Below are positions 4,685 through 5,178 of a stretch of 5,178 nucleotides of DNA, piece by piece. The DNA comes from an uncultured Haemophilus sp. GTDB taxonomy: Bacteria > Pseudomonadota > Gammaproteobacteria > Enterobacterales > Pasteurellaceae. The notes below the pieces were generated by a model. It was not told where the DNA came from, did not search any database, and saw only the letters and a list, made by a program, of their open reading frames with translations. A program made the translations under genes and the position numbers. The stretch is taken from positions 1-5,178 of the forward strand of contig CABSXY010000141.1 of NCBI GenBank assembly GCA_902481695.1, written 5' to 3'. The stretch's first letter is position 1. The number at the start of each line of letters is the position of its first letter.

Positions 4685-4691
4685 ATTATGA

Positions 4692-5129
4692 CTAAAGTGC
4701 ATTTATAAATTGTGGTAGCCAATCTTCAGCAAATTGTTCTTGAGCATCAACATGCAAGACATCGATTTTTAAACTGTCGCAAATTTTGACCGCTCTTTTT
4801 TCACTTAATTGTGTTTCAACTTTATTCACGGCATGACAGAATGTATCGTAATCTGAATTGCCTAAGCCTACAACGGCAAAGCGGAGAGAAGAGAAATCTT
4901 TATCTGATGCCGCAATTTGTTCAAAGAGTGGTTTCAAATTATCAGGCAATTCACCTGCACCATGTGTTGAAGTGACAATCAACCAAATATTTTCATCAAT
5001 CACATCATCAAGTTCTGGTCCGTGGAAAAGTGCGGTAGAAAAATCTTGTGTTTTTAACACATCTTCTAAATGTTCCGCCACATATTCAGCGCCGCCTAAT
5101 GTGCTGCCTGAAATAATGCAAATATTCAT
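4692..5129 (-). CDS. mioC: Flavodoxin-like protein MioC
   Basis: A 145-residue single-domain flavodoxin-type protein, near the E. coli MioC length (147). MioC binds FMN and has been linked in vitro to biotin synthase electron supply, though its main role is unclear. The FMN phosphate loop SGSTLGGAEYVAE is at 7-19. The isoalloxazine-contacting loops are STHGAGELPDN (54-64) and VVGLGNSDYDTFC (86-98). The C-terminal half ends with FAEDWLPQF as in the family. The ATG at 5127-5129 has a good AGGA ribosome site 6 bases upstream. The gene lies next to oriC and is transcribed toward it, as in E. coli. Terminators lie on both sides: one begins 19 bases before its start codon and the other 7 bases after its stop. 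An uptake core lies in frame at 5028-5036, encoding part of STALFH. Confidence 0.95.
   Translation of the reverse strand: MNICIISGSTLGGAEYVAEHLEDVLKTQDFSTALFHGPELDDVIDENIWLIVTSTHGAGELPDNLKPLFEQIAASDKDFSSLRFAVVGLGNSDYDTFCHAVNKVETQLSEKRAVKICDSLKIDVLHVDAQEQFAEDWLPQFINAL
5028..5036 (+). repeat. DNA uptake sequence core inside mioC
   Basis: Exact AAGTGCGGT on the plus strand, followed by an A-rich stretch fitting the extended motif. It is antisense to mioC and within its reading frame. Confidence 0.9.
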
Positions 5130-5148
5130 AGTGTTTCCTAATAAGAAA

Positions 5149-5173
5149 AAAGGCTTAGATTTTCTAAGCCTTT
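5149..5173 (-). terminator. Terminator of the unseen gene upstream of mioC
   Basis: Perfect 11-base arms (5149-5159 and 5163-5173) enclose a TTT loop; on the minus strand the stem ends in six T. It would end a minus-strand gene lying beyond the right edge. Only 19 bases separate it from the mioC ATG, so no ordinary promoter fits between. Confidence 0.82.
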
Positions 5174-5178
5174 ATAGT

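Larger units (their letters stand above)
4262..4691. other. Chromosomal replication origin oriC in the mnmG-mioC gap
   Basis: A 430-base non-coding gap between mnmG and mioC, the E. coli location of oriC. From left to right it holds the mnmG promoter, an AT-rich unwinding region with 13-mer-like repeats (about 4376-4463), a DnaA box at 4442, an inverted box pair at 4530/4548, a box at 4620, a near-match at 4639, and the mioC terminator. Seven GATC (Dam/SeqA-type) sites fall within 4285-4485, far above chance. The stretch around 4601-4629, a TTGACAGG element then TTATCCACAGG, resembles the R4 end of E. coli oriC. DnaA would bind the boxes and open the AT-rich region beside mnmG. Function is inferred from position and motifs; the exact minimal borders are not known. 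Confidence 0.93.

Noticed and set aside
4789..4797. ACCGCTCTT as an uptake sequence in mioC
   Set aside because: It has one mismatch inside the 9-base core; only exact cores were listed.
1..5178. tRNA or rRNA genes, CRISPR arrays, insertion sequences or phage genes
   Set aside because: No cloverleaf, regularly spaced repeat array, transposase or phage-like protein was seen on either strand.

Overview
The window looks like a chromosomal replication-origin segment from a member of the Pasteurellaceae (Haemophilus, Aggregatibacter or Pasteurella type). Three things point there: the low-GC, AT-rich spacers; four exact copies of the 9-base DNA uptake core AAGTGCGGT (the H. influenzae-type dialect, not the Actinobacillus type); and proteins that read as close relatives of gammaproteobacterial atpI, RsmG, YtfH, QorB, MnmG and MioC. 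The species cannot be fixed from the sequence alone.

Layout, left to right. Bases 1-140 hold the start of atpI (minus strand, running off the window), the head of the ATP synthase operon, with a good promoter and a candidate CRP site in the 129-base gap behind it. rsmG (270-881, minus) follows, then a divergent pair: a YtfH/HxlR-type regulator (minus) and the quinone oxidoreductase gene qorB (1464-2315, plus), sharing a control region full of ACTTAC/GTAAGT repeats. A hairpin built from two inverted uptake sequences separates qorB from the convergent mnmG (2372-4261, minus). The 430-base gap 4262-4691 is the origin, oriC: the mnmG promoter, an AT-rich unwinding region with GATC 13-mer-like repeats, four exact DnaA boxes and one near-exact one. 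mioC (4692-5129, minus) lies beyond it, with a terminator on each side. The last 30 bases are the terminator of an unseen minus-strand gene.

How it fits together. mnmG-oriC-mioC is arranged as in E. coli: both genes are transcribed leftward, mioC toward the origin and mnmG away from it. MnmG (tRNA wobble uridine modification) and RsmG (16S rRNA G527 methylation) are usually adjacent (gidAB). Here they are split by the ytfH-qorB redox-response module, and rsmG seems to have its own promoter, which resembles the mnmG promoter.

I see no wholly unknown system. The points most worth checking are the regulator's apparent ATT start codon, the module inserted between mnmG and rsmG, the paired-box architecture of the origin, the lookalike promoters, and the CRP site placed at -61.5 of the ATP synthase promoter.
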